Source of the DNA: Emiliania huxleyi CCMP1516
Taxonomy: Eukaryota > Haptophyta > Isochrysidales > Noelaerhabdaceae
NCBI RefSeq assembly: GCF_000372725.1
Contig: NW_005199166.1
Location: forward strand, 29,842-74,595
DNA length: 44,754 nucleotides
Direction: 5' to 3'
Below are positions 1 to 11,781 of this stretch, in pieces (position 1 is the first letter of the stretch; the number at the start of each line of letters is the position of its first letter). The translations under genes were made by a program, and so were the position numbers. The notes below the pieces were generated by a model, which saw only the letters and a list, made by a program, of their open reading frames with translations, was not told the DNA's origin and did not search any database.

Positions 1-1925
1 AACGGTGTCCGCCGGCTCTGCGAACTCCGCTTGCTCAACCAGCCGCTAGCGATCGTGCTTTCGGGGGCGGGGGCGGCCATGTCTCAGGCCATGTCGGAAG
101 GCAAGGTGTCCCGTTTTGCTGTTCACAGTAGGGACGGCCTCTGCGGCAAAGTCAGATCACCCCACCGCCTACCACCACCGTAGCAAACCTTCGGCTCCCG
201 CTCAGAGGCTCGCCGCGCCCGTGCGGCGCGCCGAGGCGGCGCCGAGGCCGGCGCCTTGCACCCGGCCCGCAGCCGGCACCGCCTCGCCCCACAACTGACC
301 GCCCTGCGGCCCCTGCGCAGGCGTGCCACAGCGTCGCTCAAAAAGCAAACGGGATGTCTCAAGGCAGGTAATCGTATTTTGTCTCGAGACCTCGAGAGAT
401 AGGTATGTTGTTGGCAAATCAGGACACAGAGCTCACGCAAATTCACAGCCTTGTTATTGAGAAGAAAATAGTCCTATGGCGCTGTGCGCTGGTCTGTGAG
501 TGAGAGGTTGAGGTTGGTTGTTCACAGTGGGAGAAAAGCGGCGAGTCGCAATTCCAGGGGTCGTTGTGGCGGGCCACCCTGTCCAGAGCCTCCCGGGAGG
601 TGGATCGACAAGTCGTATCCAGCCCGGGATGGGATCTTTTCGATCGAGTCTGTGATCCCTGCATCCCTGGCCGCCTCCCGATCATGGTGGTGTAAGGCCG
701 CAGCCGAACAAGGGACGGAGATGGCCTGGGTCGTGTGTTTCAGGGTGTCACGACTCGCACCGACCCTTCACGAACCGAAAGGCCGTGCCCGGCGTGCAAG
801 GGTCACGGTAATCCGGCACGTGATTGGCGCCAACCCTTTTCCTGGCTCACAAGCTGAAGATGTTCACGGGCCCCCTCTCCCGCATGGGGAGCCCCGGGTA
901 CTCTTTAGCTGTACTCGTCTAGGCAGGGGTTGCTTTGGCGCCCCATTCCGTTTGGCGGCTAGGTCGGCTCAGGGCCCCGTCCACTTCCCTCCCACTTGGC
1001 GCGTGAAGATGAAGAGATGCCACCCAGGCCGGCCAGGGCAAGGGCGGAGGGCGAGGGCGGAGGGCGGAGGGCTGGGCGGAGGCAAGGGCGGGCGGCGGAG
1101 GGCGAGGGTGGGAGTTTTTTTTCCGTTGGCCGAAGCCTCGTTGGCCCAGCGTTGGCCGAAGCCTCGTTGGCCGAAGCCTCGGTGGCCGAAGCCTCGGTGG
1201 CCGAAGCCTCGGTGGCCGAAGCCTTATCCAGCTGTTATTAATTTACAGTGAAGCCTCACATCACAGTGCACGGGCCGCTAAATGCAAATGTGAATGTGTG
1301 TGGGGATTGGGTGTTGTTGGGTGGGGCGCAAGGGAGGGCAGGGGCAAAAGTGGGGCGTGAGGGGGAGATTGTGGGGGATGGTTCGTGCTCACAAGGAGGG
1401 GGGGGGGGGGGGAGTTATTTGGTGAGGTGGTGGCAGTCAAACTGCTGGATCGTGTCCGGCATATTCCATGGACCATGGCAAGAGTGTGGGAAGGGGGGGT
1501 CGGGTATCATAGTAAACTGTGCCATCAGGCGAGGGAGGGCGATCGTGGGGATTGCGGTTCCACGACTGCTGGCGCTGTTGTGGATGGATTGGTGGCGTTT
1601 GGCGGGGGGAGCGGTGGCACAGCGTCTGCATAGGTGAGAACGGGCAGTGGTGCACACACCACACACGCACACACTCAATGACTCTGACACTATAGTCGCT
1701 ACACCTGTAAAGAACCCGAGCTGCGCTAAAGCGGGGCGCTATCCGGCACACACACACACACCGCACTGCACACACTGCACTTTAATTGCCACCATGCCAG
1801 TGCGGGGGGGGCTACCTTTCGACCCTTGTGTGCAGGTTATTTATTACTGACGTACCTTATACTGTTACGAAATGTTACCTTACGTCTCCACCAGCTGGCG
1901 GCTGGCACCTGGCTGGGCCCGTCCC
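1..1925. other. gene-poor region, no gene recognised
   Basis: I see no convincing coding sequence. The open frames here are low-complexity and match no family I know. The stretch holds G-rich and purine-rich runs (about 1020-1115 and 1290-1415), GT/CA-rich tracts (about 1650-1780) and a 15-bp tandem repeat at 1124-1223. The right end is the 3' flank of the minus-strand gene that stops at 1926. Confidence 0.6.
1124..1223. repeat. 15-bp tandem repeat, about five copies
   Basis: The unit reads roughly TCGGTGGCCGAAGCC. The first copies differ by a G/T change and one is interrupted. It lies outside any gene I can model and has a longer period than the intronic minisatellites elsewhere in the window. 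Confidence 0.85.
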
Positions 1926-4602
1926 TCACTGGGTCAACTTGGCCCTCCGAAAGGTGACCGACACACGCAGCTCTGGCAAATCCTCGGCGGCGATACCATG
2001 CGTGTGGTTGAAGCGCACGTCCTCCGTCTGGATCTGCAGCGAGCGCCGCGGCAGCCGCACGCGCACCGGCGGGCGGCTGCCGTCGCGGTCGTGTGCATAG
2101 GTCATCGTCGCCTCGCCGGCGAGGGAGAGGTTGACGAGCGTGTCGCCGGAGAGCTGCCGGTCGTCGCAGTGCGGGCCGAGGAAATGGCCCTCCGCACGCA
2201 CGTACCTGAGCGCGTTCGCCTCGTTCGCCTCGAAGCCCGCCAGTGGCGACGGCACCGGAAGCGTGCGCATCCGGGCGGTCAGCGCGAGCAGCGGCGGCGG
2301 CATCGGCGCCCCCAGCGTGACCGAGCGCCGCCGGAGGTCCGTCGTCGCTCCCCATCGCATGCCGAGCGCCGGGCCGTTGAAGTGGCGCAGCCTCCACCCC
2401 GGCTGCTGGCCATCCATCCACTGCAGCAACGCCGCCTCCTCCTCCTCGGTCACAAAATCGTGCACCAAGAACAAGCCGCGCAGAACCGCGTGAGCGCGCA
2501 CCTCGCAACGCCCGCCGGCGGCGGCGTTCACGACGGCGGACTCCGATCCCCGGCCCACCGAGCGCTGGCAGGGGCCCAGCGCCTGCAGGCTCGCGGGCGC
2601 ATCGCGGACCGCCGCGGCGCCGGCCACGTCAGCGGTTGCGGGTGAGGCGGCGTCGGCGTCGGCAGAGGCAGCGGCGGCGCGCAAGGCGGAGCGCGGTCCC
2701 ACATGCCGCTGGACATGCTCCGCCGCGAAGCGCCCACACGCGGGCGAGAGTGCCGCCCAGAGCAGCTGCAGCCGCGGCGGCGTGGCTCGCAGCTGCGCGC
2801 CGGCCGTCGCCGCGGGGCCGTGTGCCGTCTCGCGCTCGCCGCGCTCCCACAAGTGCTTGTTGGTGACTGACGAGGAGCACTGCCACATCGCCTGCTTGCA
2901 GAGGCCGCTGAGCGCGTCGCCCGCCGCGCCGCCCGCCGCCTCCTGCGCGGCGCGGCGCACCTAAGATTACCCGAGATCACCCGAGATTACCCGAGATATG
3001 AGGCCGCATCCTGCGCGGCGTGGCGCACCTCTGGCTGTGCCAGCGCTCCGTCGAGCACGTTGGAGATGTGAAAGTCGACTGCGCTCGCAGGCACCGCCGT
3101 CGACAGCCGCGCCACCAGCGCCGCGCGGCTGCTGGGCAGCGTCGCCGGCGCCTCGCGCGGCGACGGCGCGTCCGCCGCGGGCAGGTACGCGCGCGCGAGC
3201 TTGCACGCCCAACTCGCGCCGCAAACGTGCCGCCCTCGCACGCGCTCCTCCGCCGAACGCTCCGCCCAACCGCGCGCCGCCGCGTGCAGCATCTCGATGT
3301 CGCCCGCCATCCCTCCGAACGCGGCGCGGAGCAGCAGCGCGCCGACCACGCCGTCGACCTCGCCGTCGCCCGCGGCGGTCGCGGGCAGCGCGGGCGGCGG
3401 CACCGCGGCGGCAAACGGCGTGGCGCCGAACGCCGACGCGTGGTCGGCCAAGTCCGCGAGCATAGAGGCGGGCGGCGCCGGCTTGCCGCCGCCCTCTGGC
3501 GCGGGCCACACCTCGCGCCACCGCGCGCTCGCGACGGTGGCGACGGCGTCGAGGATCAGGCGGTGGTGCGACGCGTCGAGGGGGTAGCCTGTTCACGGCC
3601 ATCCCCCTGTGAAGAGGCGCTGCTCACTCCAGCGGACGGCGGGCCACTCGCGAGTGGTCGCGGCCCTTGGGGTGCGCCGCCATCAGCCAGCAGAGCGGCG
3701 GCAGATAGCCCGCGTGCGGCAGCGCGTCCTACAGGGAAGGGTCCTAGAAGGTTCCTGGACGGTTCCTAGAAGGTTCCAGGAGGGCGTGCTGGCACGTCCT
3801 CCACAAATATGATCGGCAGCCGGCGCAGCAGCTCCCCCTCGCCCACCCGCTGCCCGTGCTCGTCCGCCACACTCAGCAGCGCCGCCGCGAGCGCCACCGC
3901 CTCCGCCACCAGCCCGCGCCGGACGCTCTTCTGCAGCGCGGACTTGAGGAGGCTGAGCAGCGGCGAGATCGGCGCACTCGCCGCCGCACCCGGCAGCAGG
4001 AGCGGCGGCGGCGGCGGGCGTGTTTGGCTCAGCGGCGGCGCGTGCAGCCGGACGCGCGCCGACGCCGCCCCCGCGCCGAAGCGCAGCGTCAGCTCCTCCG
4101 ACCAGCCCGCTTCAGCGCCCGGGTTTGACGTCGCCCAGGACACCCGCCAGCCGAGCTCGCCCTTCGCCGGAAGCAGCGTGCAGTGCAGCACCCGAGCCGC
4201 CTGCCGCGCACCCTGCATCAGAGCGCTGAAGGCGTTGCTGCCAGTCACCCTTGCCGCTGGAGGCTGCGGCGCCGTCGCTGGCGTGGGAGGGGAAGGCACG
4301 GGTCCAGGCTGTGCCGCTGCCGCTGCCGCTGCCGCTGGTGCTGGTGCTGGTGCTGGTGCTGGTGTCGCTTCTGTTGCCGCCGCTGGTGCTGTCGCTTCTG
4401 TTGCCGCCGCTGGTGCTGTCGCTTCTGTTGCCGCCGCTGGTGCTGGCCGTGCTGTCTCGCACATCTCGCACCACAAGAGCTCGGCTCTGACGCCCTTGTG
4501 CAAGAATGTGCAAACCGCGCACGCCCACGGCTGAGCTGGACGGTCGAGTGCCTGCCGCTTCGACGAGGAGGCTGGCGTGGCGGACTGCAAGAAGCGCCGC
4601 AT
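1926..4602 (-). CDS. RanBP2-type zinc finger + helical domain + AlkB-like (ALKBH4-type) dioxygenase
   Basis: Four exons: 4602-3796, 3728-3665, 3588-3029 and 2960-1926, giving 821 aa with all phases consistent. Residues 26-48 form a RanBP2-type zinc finger (W-x-C-x2-C ... C-x2-C). After a low-complexity Ala/Pro/Thr linker comes a helical region with LKSALQKSVRRG and LLRRLPIIFVED, which resembles the helical part of RarA/MgsA-type proteins but is not firmly assigned. The C-terminal third is a 2-oxoglutarate/Fe(II) dioxygenase: HxD near H741/D743, distal His near 796-798, and the RVSVTFR arginines. The pattern is closest to ALKBH4, a demethylase family. Intron 2 (3664-3589) is GC-AG. Intron 3 (3028-2961) is GT-AG, flanked by a copy of about 26 bp of exon and filled with a 10-bp repeat. 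Intron 1 (3795-3729) has an ambiguous donor: GT, or GA at 3798. The start is the first ATG of the open frame. The dioxygenase is well supported; the role of the whole fusion is not known. Confidence 0.78.
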
Positions 4603-6109
4603 GGGAGGGCGGGCGGATTTTTTTTCTTGTTTTTGGTGTGCCGGTGTGTGCCAGTCCGCGCCAGTCCGCGCCCTTGTCGTGCAGTGTGGTGAGAGAGGCT
4701 GCTAGTGTTGGTGCCCGCCTAGAGCGCGATCTTTCACACTGGTGAGCGCGCCGCGTATACACGGCCCGCGCGAGACCGCCGCGCGCCGCTCGCGGTGCCC
4801 ACCGTGCAAGCCCCGCAGAGGTGCGGGCGAGAGGGCGGCCCGAGCCCGAAAGGGCCCGCCCTCGACCTTGCTCTACATGGTAACGGATAAGAAGAGAAAC
4901 TACGGAGCGGGACACGCTGTGGTTCAGACGTCCCCCCCCTCGACGCAGTCGAGTGACTCAAATGAATAGAGAGGAGAAAGTGTCCCCCACATATCACCAC
5001 AGACGCAGCACAGGGGCTCCAATCCTGTCCCAGCCTGGGGGCCTCGGCTAGATCTCCAGTGGGGAGTGCGAGGGCTGGATCGACTGCAGCGAGAGTGTGG
5101 GTTGTGGACCGTCGGGATAGCGTGTGGCATAGATGTCCGCGAAGTTTTTCAAAGGACGCTTGGGACTTTCAAAGTTCCGAGGAAACCGCCCCCCCCCGCC
5201 CCCCCGCCGCTTTCTTTATAGGCGTCTGGAGGGTGCGTATTCTCGTCCTATCGTCGAGTACACGTATTGTTACCGTATTGCGATTTGCGTGGGGGCGGTG
5301 CGTATGATTCTCGTGTGGCTCAGTAGAGGGGGCGTTCCGCAGCTAGGGGAACCCCAAAGGCAAAGCGCAGAACCAACCCTCGGAGACCCGTGTTATATGG
5401 CCCTGCGACCGTGCACCCCCCCCACGGTCAAGGAAGAGGGTGCATTCTGCAGTTAAGGGGTAGCCTCCGACACCGTACACGAGACTTCTTTTTCCTTCGC
5501 GGCAACGCGATGGCGGCAAGGCCTCTTGCGTGCCCGCCCTCGTCACGCCGAAGACCAACGGGCGTCGGACCGCGGTGAGACCGCGCCGCCCTCCGCGCCC
5601 GCCCGCGCCCGCAGCGTGAACACATACGCGCGTCCCTCTCCGCACGGAAACATACGCGCCAGCCGCGCAGAAGCCTCACATGCAGCGCACATTGGCATAC
5701 TCGCTCCCTGGGCCGCCGACGGCCCGGTCGAGCGGGCTGCGCGGCCGCCGCACACCATCAGGCATGCGCACGACCACCCGCAGCACGCCGTAGCCCACCG
5801 CGCAGCCCTGCCAGCCAAGGCTGCGCCTCACAGCTACACAAACAGGGCGCACTACAGAGCACAGCGCACAGCACACGCCGGCGCGCGCGCAGCACACGCA
5901 GACTCACGCGCGACTCCAACACGCACACGCGCACAGCACGCGCGCACCGCACGCGAGCGCAGCGCCGCACACAGAGCACACTTGCCCACAGCAGCAGCAG
6001 CAGGCCTGCCACAATCCACATCTCACACGCGCGCGCACACTCCCCACGCCGGCGCACGCATTGGGCGTCGCCGAGAGGAACCAACGGATCCAGAAACTGA
6101 CCCCTCAAG

Positions 6110-6235
6110 GCACCAAGCGGCGGACTCCCTCCAGGCATCTCCAGGCATCAAGCTGGCTCCCTCCAGGCATCAAGCTGGCTCCCTCCAGGCACCAAGCCGA
6201 ATCCCTCCAGGCATTATGCTGACTTCCCCCAGGCA
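6110..6235. repeat. about 22-bp degenerate tandem repeat
   Basis: Repeats of a unit close to CCCTCCAGGCATCAAGCTGG, about five copies, degenerating to the right. It abuts the 10-bp repeat that follows. Confidence 0.8.
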
Positions 6236-6239
6236 TGAG

Positions 6240-6472
6240 CTGGCTGCATCTCGCGATATCTCGCTGCACCTCGCCAAATCTCGCCTCATATCGCCTAATC
6301 TCGCCTCATATCGCCTCTTCTCGCCTCTTCTCGCCTCATCTCGCCTCATCTCGCCTCATCTCGCCTCATCTCGCCTCATCCTCCTCACCTAGGCTACTCG
6401 ACCGCGGTGGCCGAGATCGACCCGAGATCGACCCGAGATCGACCCGAGATCGACCCGAGATCGACCCAACAA
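6240..6472. repeat. adjacent 10-bp and 11-bp minisatellites
   Basis: About 6240-6392 is a 10-bp repeat (TCGCCTCATC type). About 6407-6472 is an 11-bp repeat (GAGATCGACCC type), followed by a duplicated CAACAAGGCCCC block. Periods and the CGAGA core resemble the intronic repeats elsewhere, but here they lie outside any modelled gene. Confidence 0.85.
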
Positions 6473-7273
6473 GGCCCCTCTGGGGGAGAGATCGACCCAA
6501 CAAGGCCCCAAAGCCGCCTCTCTGGGGGACCCCTCCCCCCCCACCCCGAGTGTCCGTGTCCTTCGCGAGTCACCGATGGGGAGCCGGGGGGGGGGTGCGA
6601 AAAACGAACAGGGGAGGCTGGGGAGGGGGGGGGTCCACTCTGAAGACTGCCGACCGCGGAGGGGTTTTCTCCCACAGGGTTTTACCCTTTTACCCTCCGC
6701 GTGAGGATCGGCGCGGCGAGGGGGTAGGGTCGAATTCGCCGCGCAACATTTCACCCCCACAGGACCCCGCCCCCCCCCCCTCATTGGTCCCACCACCTAG
6801 AACCCCAACCTTGGCTTCGCACCCTCTCCTTGCGTAGTGTCCCCCGCTATGTGTCGCCGTCTTCGGGGCACGCAATCCTGTGCAGTCAGGGCAAGTGGGG
6901 GCGAGGCGCAGTCCCATCTCTCCTGTGTACGGGTGGGTTCTGTCCCTAGTCTCGGAGGGGGGCTTGAAGGTAAGAATATTTTATTTTTCGGAGACTCCCG
7001 TGTTATGGCCCTGGCTGACCGCGCACCCCCCACCCAGGGCCAGGGCTCTCTAGCCCGCAGCCCGATGCCGCCGCCTGTGTGTGGGAATTAAACTTCCTGG
7101 GCAAACTCGGACCAACCATCCATCATGCCGCGAGACTACAGCGGCCGTCCGTTGCACTTCCGAGGCCTAAAATCGGCGACCGAGGACCAAGCAGAAGCGA
7201 AACGCATCCCCCCTTGCCAACGGCGCAGCCGTTGCAAACGCACGTAACCTTCACACGTCGCAACTGTCAAAGG

Positions 7274-10200
7274 ATGTCAGTAAGCATACCCGGTGATCGG
7301 AACATTTCTTCCGTCCCCCAAGGGTGGCCGACCGGTTCTATCTCCTTCATGGGCTTCATATTGGGCCGCACCCCAACGCGAGCGCTCGGCACCCGGCCCA
7401 CAGACGTACCCAGCCCCGCCAGCACTGACACCAGCGCAGCCGTCTCGCCGCTTGCTCTCGAAGCACTCAACACCTCGCTGAGTGCTCTGCCGTGCTGCAC
7501 GGCCACAGACATCTTCTTTTGCGTGGCCGAGCGCGCGTTTCGCGCCACGGGCGGCGCTGGCGGGCCCATCAGCGTGGCAGTCGTCGATCCTGGCTCCGGT
7601 GCCGACGCTCGCACGCGCGTGCGGTTCGCGTCCTCAGAGGCGCTGCGGCGCCTCGCTTCCGAGGGCCAAGTTGCGGCGATGGTGCTGATGGCTCGCGGGC
7701 AGATGTCTGTGGCGGGCGAGCTCGAGGCGGTGCAGAGGCTGGGCGAGGAGCTCGCTCCGCACGCCGCCGCCCTGCACCCCCTCCTCGCGGACGTCGCCTT
7801 TGGGGCGGGAGCGCCTCCCGTCGTCCGCTGGGTCGCCGACGCAGAGGCGGCCGCGTGCATGTGCTGCGCGCGCCGGTTCAAGCTGTCGCGGCGAAGGCAC
7901 CACTGCCGCGTGTGCGGCGAGGTCTGCTGCGCCCGCTGCGCGCCCAAGCGCCTCGACGGCTCCACCGGCCGCTCCCAGCGCACCTGCGAGCGGTGCGTCG
8001 CGCGCGGACCGCCTCGCGTCAATCTCAGCCTCGCCCGGCAGCAGCCGCCGCCGTCGGCGCACTCCTCCCCGCTCTCGGCGTCGGCGTCGGGGCCGTCAAC
8101 GCCGTCCACCTCTCCAAGCCCCTTCGCGGGCGGCGGCGGCGGCTTGACGCCCCCCGTCGCTGACTCCCACGGCCCCGGCGGTGGCGGCGGCGGCGGCGGC
8201 ATGTCTCACGCGGCTCTGCTCGAGGTGTACATTGAGGACGCGCTACATCGGCTGGCGCTGTGCTGGTACGGCCTCCGCGCCGCCTCGATCGGCCTCACCC
8301 TCCTCCTCCTCGCCACCGCCTTTGTCCACGCCGCCGGCTGGCGCGGCCGCGCCGCCGTCGCCGCCACCGCCGCCGGCTTGGTGCCGCTGCGCCCGTTTGT
8401 GCTGCGGTACTACCGCATCGTGTGGCTGTGCGCGGTGGTGTCGTGGCGCGTGGGGTGCGCGTCGCTCGCCGTGCGCGGGCGCAGCGCCGCCGCGGCCGAC
8501 GCCCTCTGGGAGATGACCCACCGCGTCAACGCTCGCTTCGTGTACGACACGGTCGCGTCGCTCGGCGGCTTTTGGGTCAAGCTGGCGCAGGCCACCTCCG
8601 TCTCGTCGGCGCTGCCCGAGGTGTACAAGCTCGAGCTCGCGCAGCTGCAGGACGCGATGCCCGCCGACGACTTGCCCTCCGTGCACCGGCTGCTCGAGGC
8701 GGAGCAGCGACGCCGACCGGCCACAGCTGAGTGGGATCACACATGGGAGGTGAGGGACGCTCGTAGGCGGAGCTTGGGCCGGAGTGGCGCTCGTCGGTCA
8801 AGCTGTACGACGGCCCGCCGCTCGGCTCTGCCACCATCGCGCAGGTGCACCGCGCGCGGCTGCGTGTGGTGCGCGAGGGCGGGCGGGTGGAGGAGGTTGA
8901 GGGAGTGGTCAAGGTGCAGCACCGGCACCGGCATGTGGAGCGCTCAGTAGGAATGAGACTCAGCATGCTCCCCCACACCACAATGTACAGGTGCAGCACC
9001 GGCATGTGGAGCGCTCGCTGCTGATCGACATCGGCGCGTCGCAGATCGTGGCGCTGCTCGCCTCGTTTGCTTTCCCGCACCTGTTCCAGGACATGCGAGT
9101 CGTCGTCAAGGACTTGTCTGTCCTGACGCGCGCGGAGCTCGACTTTCGGATCGAAGCGCAGAGCCAGGCGACCGCGCGCGAGCTGCTCGCCGCGTCGGAG
9201 CTGGGCGGCGCCGTCTTTGTGCCCGAGGTCTTCCCCGCGCTGGCGACGAGGCGCGTGCTCGGCATGGAGTACGTGCAGGGCGAGAACATCAAGGAGGTGC
9301 GCCGCCGCGGCGCGAGCGAGCTCGAGGTGACGCGGATCGTGACGGCGCTCGTCGACGCCTTCTCGCTGACCATGCACGGCGAGATCTTCAACTGCGACCC
9401 CCACCCAGGCAACCTCCTCGTCGAGACAGCCACGGGGCGGCTCGCCGTGCTGGACTGGGGGCAGGCGCGCCGCCTCTCGCCGGCTGAGCGAACCGCGTAC
9501 ACGCGCCTCTTCATGGCGGTGGCGATGGAGGACACGCTGCTGATGCGCGAGGCGTGCGCCGACCTCGGCATCTCCCCCGTATCTCCCCATATCTCCCCCA
9601 CATCTCCCACTCTCCCGCTCGTCTCTATCAGGCGTGCGCCGACCTCGGGGCGCCGCAGAGCGACTTTGCAGGCCCGCCCGACCCGATGCCGAACACCATG
9701 GTGGGCACGCTGCGCTTCTTGCTGCGCGACACAAAGCAGGCGGCGCAGGCGCGCGGAGACTTCGAGCAGCTCGAGGCCATCTTGCGCCAGGTCAAGGGCG
9801 GCGCCGACGCCGACGTCCAGATCTCCGGCGGCGTGGAGGAGATCTGCCGCGGGGCGCTGCTCCCGTTCACAAAGACGGTCAACTTGCTCTTCGAGGTTGC
9901 GTCGTCGCTCGACGTCTCGCTGCCGCTGCTGCAGCGCCTCATCTCGTCGGGCTACGCGGCGCTGCTCGCTGCCTCCCCCTTCGACGTCGCCGCCGAGCTG
10001 CGCGAGCAGCTGCACGGCCCGCCTCGCTTCGTCCTCGCACCGCCGCTGCCGCCCGCCGCGCCGCGCCCTCCGCCCGGCTCGCTCGCCGCCTCGGCCGAGG
10101 CTTCGCTGCTCGCGCTGCACGCCGAGGGGCGGCTGCTCGGCGCGCAGCTCTGCGTGCTCGACGCGTCGAGCGGCGGCGTGATCGCCGATATCGGGCTCGG

Positions 10201-11781
10201 CCACACCTCGTACCTCACGCACCTTCTGGGAGCCTTCCAGGAGCCTTCTCGGAGCCTTCCCCGTAGGATCGGCCACACCTCGTACCTCACGCCGCACGCG
10301 GTGACGAGCCAGACGGCCTTCAACTTGCGCGACATCTCGAAGCTCTTCGTCGCGGCGGCCGTGCTGCGACTCATCGAGGAGGGCGGCGGCGGCGGCGGCG
10401 GCGGGGGCGGCACGGTCGGCGGCGGCGGCGGCGGCGGCGGCGGCACGGTCGGCTTGTCGCTCGCAAGCGAGATTGGCCCCTCTCGCGCGAGTCTCGAGCA
10501 GGTTCTGTCTCACACGAGCGGGCACTGGACCTTGGTGCCCGACTGCGTCGGCACGTTCGCCGAGCTGTGCGACGAGGAGCGCACGCCCGCCGCGGTGGCG
10601 GCCGAGCCGCCGCTGCTGGCGCCGGGCACGTGTCAGTACTACACGCCGATCGCGTACGGCCAGCTCGTCGCGCACGCGTGCCGCTCCGGTGGGTCGAGCA
10701 TGCGGCGCGCGTGGAGCGCGATGGCGGAGGCGGCGCTCCCCGGCCGGGGCGGCGCCCTTTCCCTCACCGCGCCCGAGGGCGACGAGGTGGCCGAGGTGTG
10801 GCCGAAGATGCGAAACCCAACCATCGCCGACTTCGCGGCGGACATGCTGCAGCTCTACGGCGCCATGCTGTGACCAGCGCTTGTTCACGCCGCCAGCTGT
10901 GAACAGGCGGACATGCTCGAGCTCACAGACTTCCTCGGGGTCATCACCAGGGGCAGCTCCGAGAGCGCGAGCGAGGTGGAGAGGGCCAAGGCGACGATGA
11001 TGAAGAGCACTTTCCGGCGGCTCAACTGGATCGAGCCCTCCGCCCTCCGCTCCTCCATCGCGCGCGCCTCCGCCATGCCCGGCTGCCAGGCCTACGCTTC
11101 CTAGGCACTTCCCAGACACTTCCTAGACACTTCCTAGACACTCATGCCTGGCTGCCAGGCCTACGCGAGCGCGCGCGACACGGCCGAGGCGCTGCGTGCC
11201 CTAGCGACCGGCCGCGTCATCTCGCAGCGTGCGCTCGCCGACTGCCTTCGATCGCGGCGCACCGCGCCGGCGGCCGGAACAGGCCGGCAGACAAAGATGC
11301 ATCGCTTGTTCGACGACGCCGAATTTGGGCTGGGCGTGCAGCTCGGCATCGCCGAGAGGGCAGGCGTCGCGCTTGCGGCTGCGGACGGCGCCGAGCAGTC
11401 TTGGGGACACTTCGCTGCCAACGGCTCCTTCGCCATCGTGCTGCCTGGCTGCGCCGCGACTGGCGCGCGGCCGCTCGTGGCGGTGCCCTCCCTAGACACT
11501 TCCTAGACACTTCCTAGACACTTCCTAGACACTTCCTAGACACTTCCTAGACACTTCCTCGCCCGTGGCGGTGCGCCGCACGGCCGCACGCCCGCCGCCC
11601 TCCTCCGCCGTGCGCTCGCCATACGCCGGCGACCTCCTGCCTCTAGGTGCTCCTCGTCAACCTCGACCAGCAAGGCCCATCGGGCGAACCGGCCGCCACC
11701 GAGGCATACGCGAGCGACAATGCGCATGTCTTCCGCGCCGTCCTGCGCCAGCTCGTCGCCGCAAACGTAGCGCAGCGATGA
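7274..11781 (+). CDS. FYVE finger + ABC1/UbiB-type kinase + beta-lactamase-like fusion
   Basis: Eight exons: 7274-8698, 8767-8913, 8991-9551, 9632-10194, 10267-10837, 10907-11089, 11159-11482, 11647-11781. The exons sum to 1302 aa in frame. Residues about 186-250 are a FYVE finger (WVAD, RRHHCRVCG, paired CxxC), which normally binds phosphatidylinositol 3-phosphate on endosomes. A hydrophobic segment (about 337-352) follows. The ABC1 kinase carries KLAQ (for KxGQ), GSATIAQVH (alanine-rich loop), VVKVQ, ELDF (ExD), CDPHPGN and DWG. The C-terminus is a serine-beta-lactamase fold (LSHTSGHW) with altered catalytic motifs. A plant protein family also joins ABC1 kinase to beta-lactamase; the FYVE addition is new to me. 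Five of seven introns are GC-AG, and most are flanked by exon duplications of 9-28 bp. Start chosen at the first ATG in frame; an upstream exon is possible. Confidence 0.85.

Larger units (their letters stand above)
4603..7273. other. gene-poor region with minisatellites
   Basis: No gene is recognised between the divergent genes starting at 4602 and 7274. Frames are low-complexity, including CA-rich sequence around 5820-6060. Tandem repeats occupy 6110-6472. The 10- and 11-bp periods there match those of introns elsewhere, so an unrecognised intron-bearing gene cannot be excluded. The last few hundred bases should hold the promoter of the FYVE/ABC1 gene. Confidence 0.5.

Noticed and set aside
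484..1251. 255-codon open frame on the plus strand
   Set aside because: Low-complexity composition, ends in the 15-bp repeat, and shows no recognisable domain.
3601..3800. In-frame stop codons suggesting the AlkB-type gene is broken
   Set aside because: The stops fall inside two introns; excising 3795-3729 and 3664-3589 restores frame and the sequence HPKGYPLDASHH.
5526..6392. 288-codon open frame on the plus strand
   Set aside because: Composed of CA-rich and minisatellite sequence (ISPHLASSRL repeats) with no family resemblance.
8699..8990. Frame breaks suggesting an ABC1 kinase pseudogene
   Set aside because: Two introns (8699-8766 and 8914-8990), each flanked by exon copies, explain the breaks, and the spliced product matches the ABC1 motif order.
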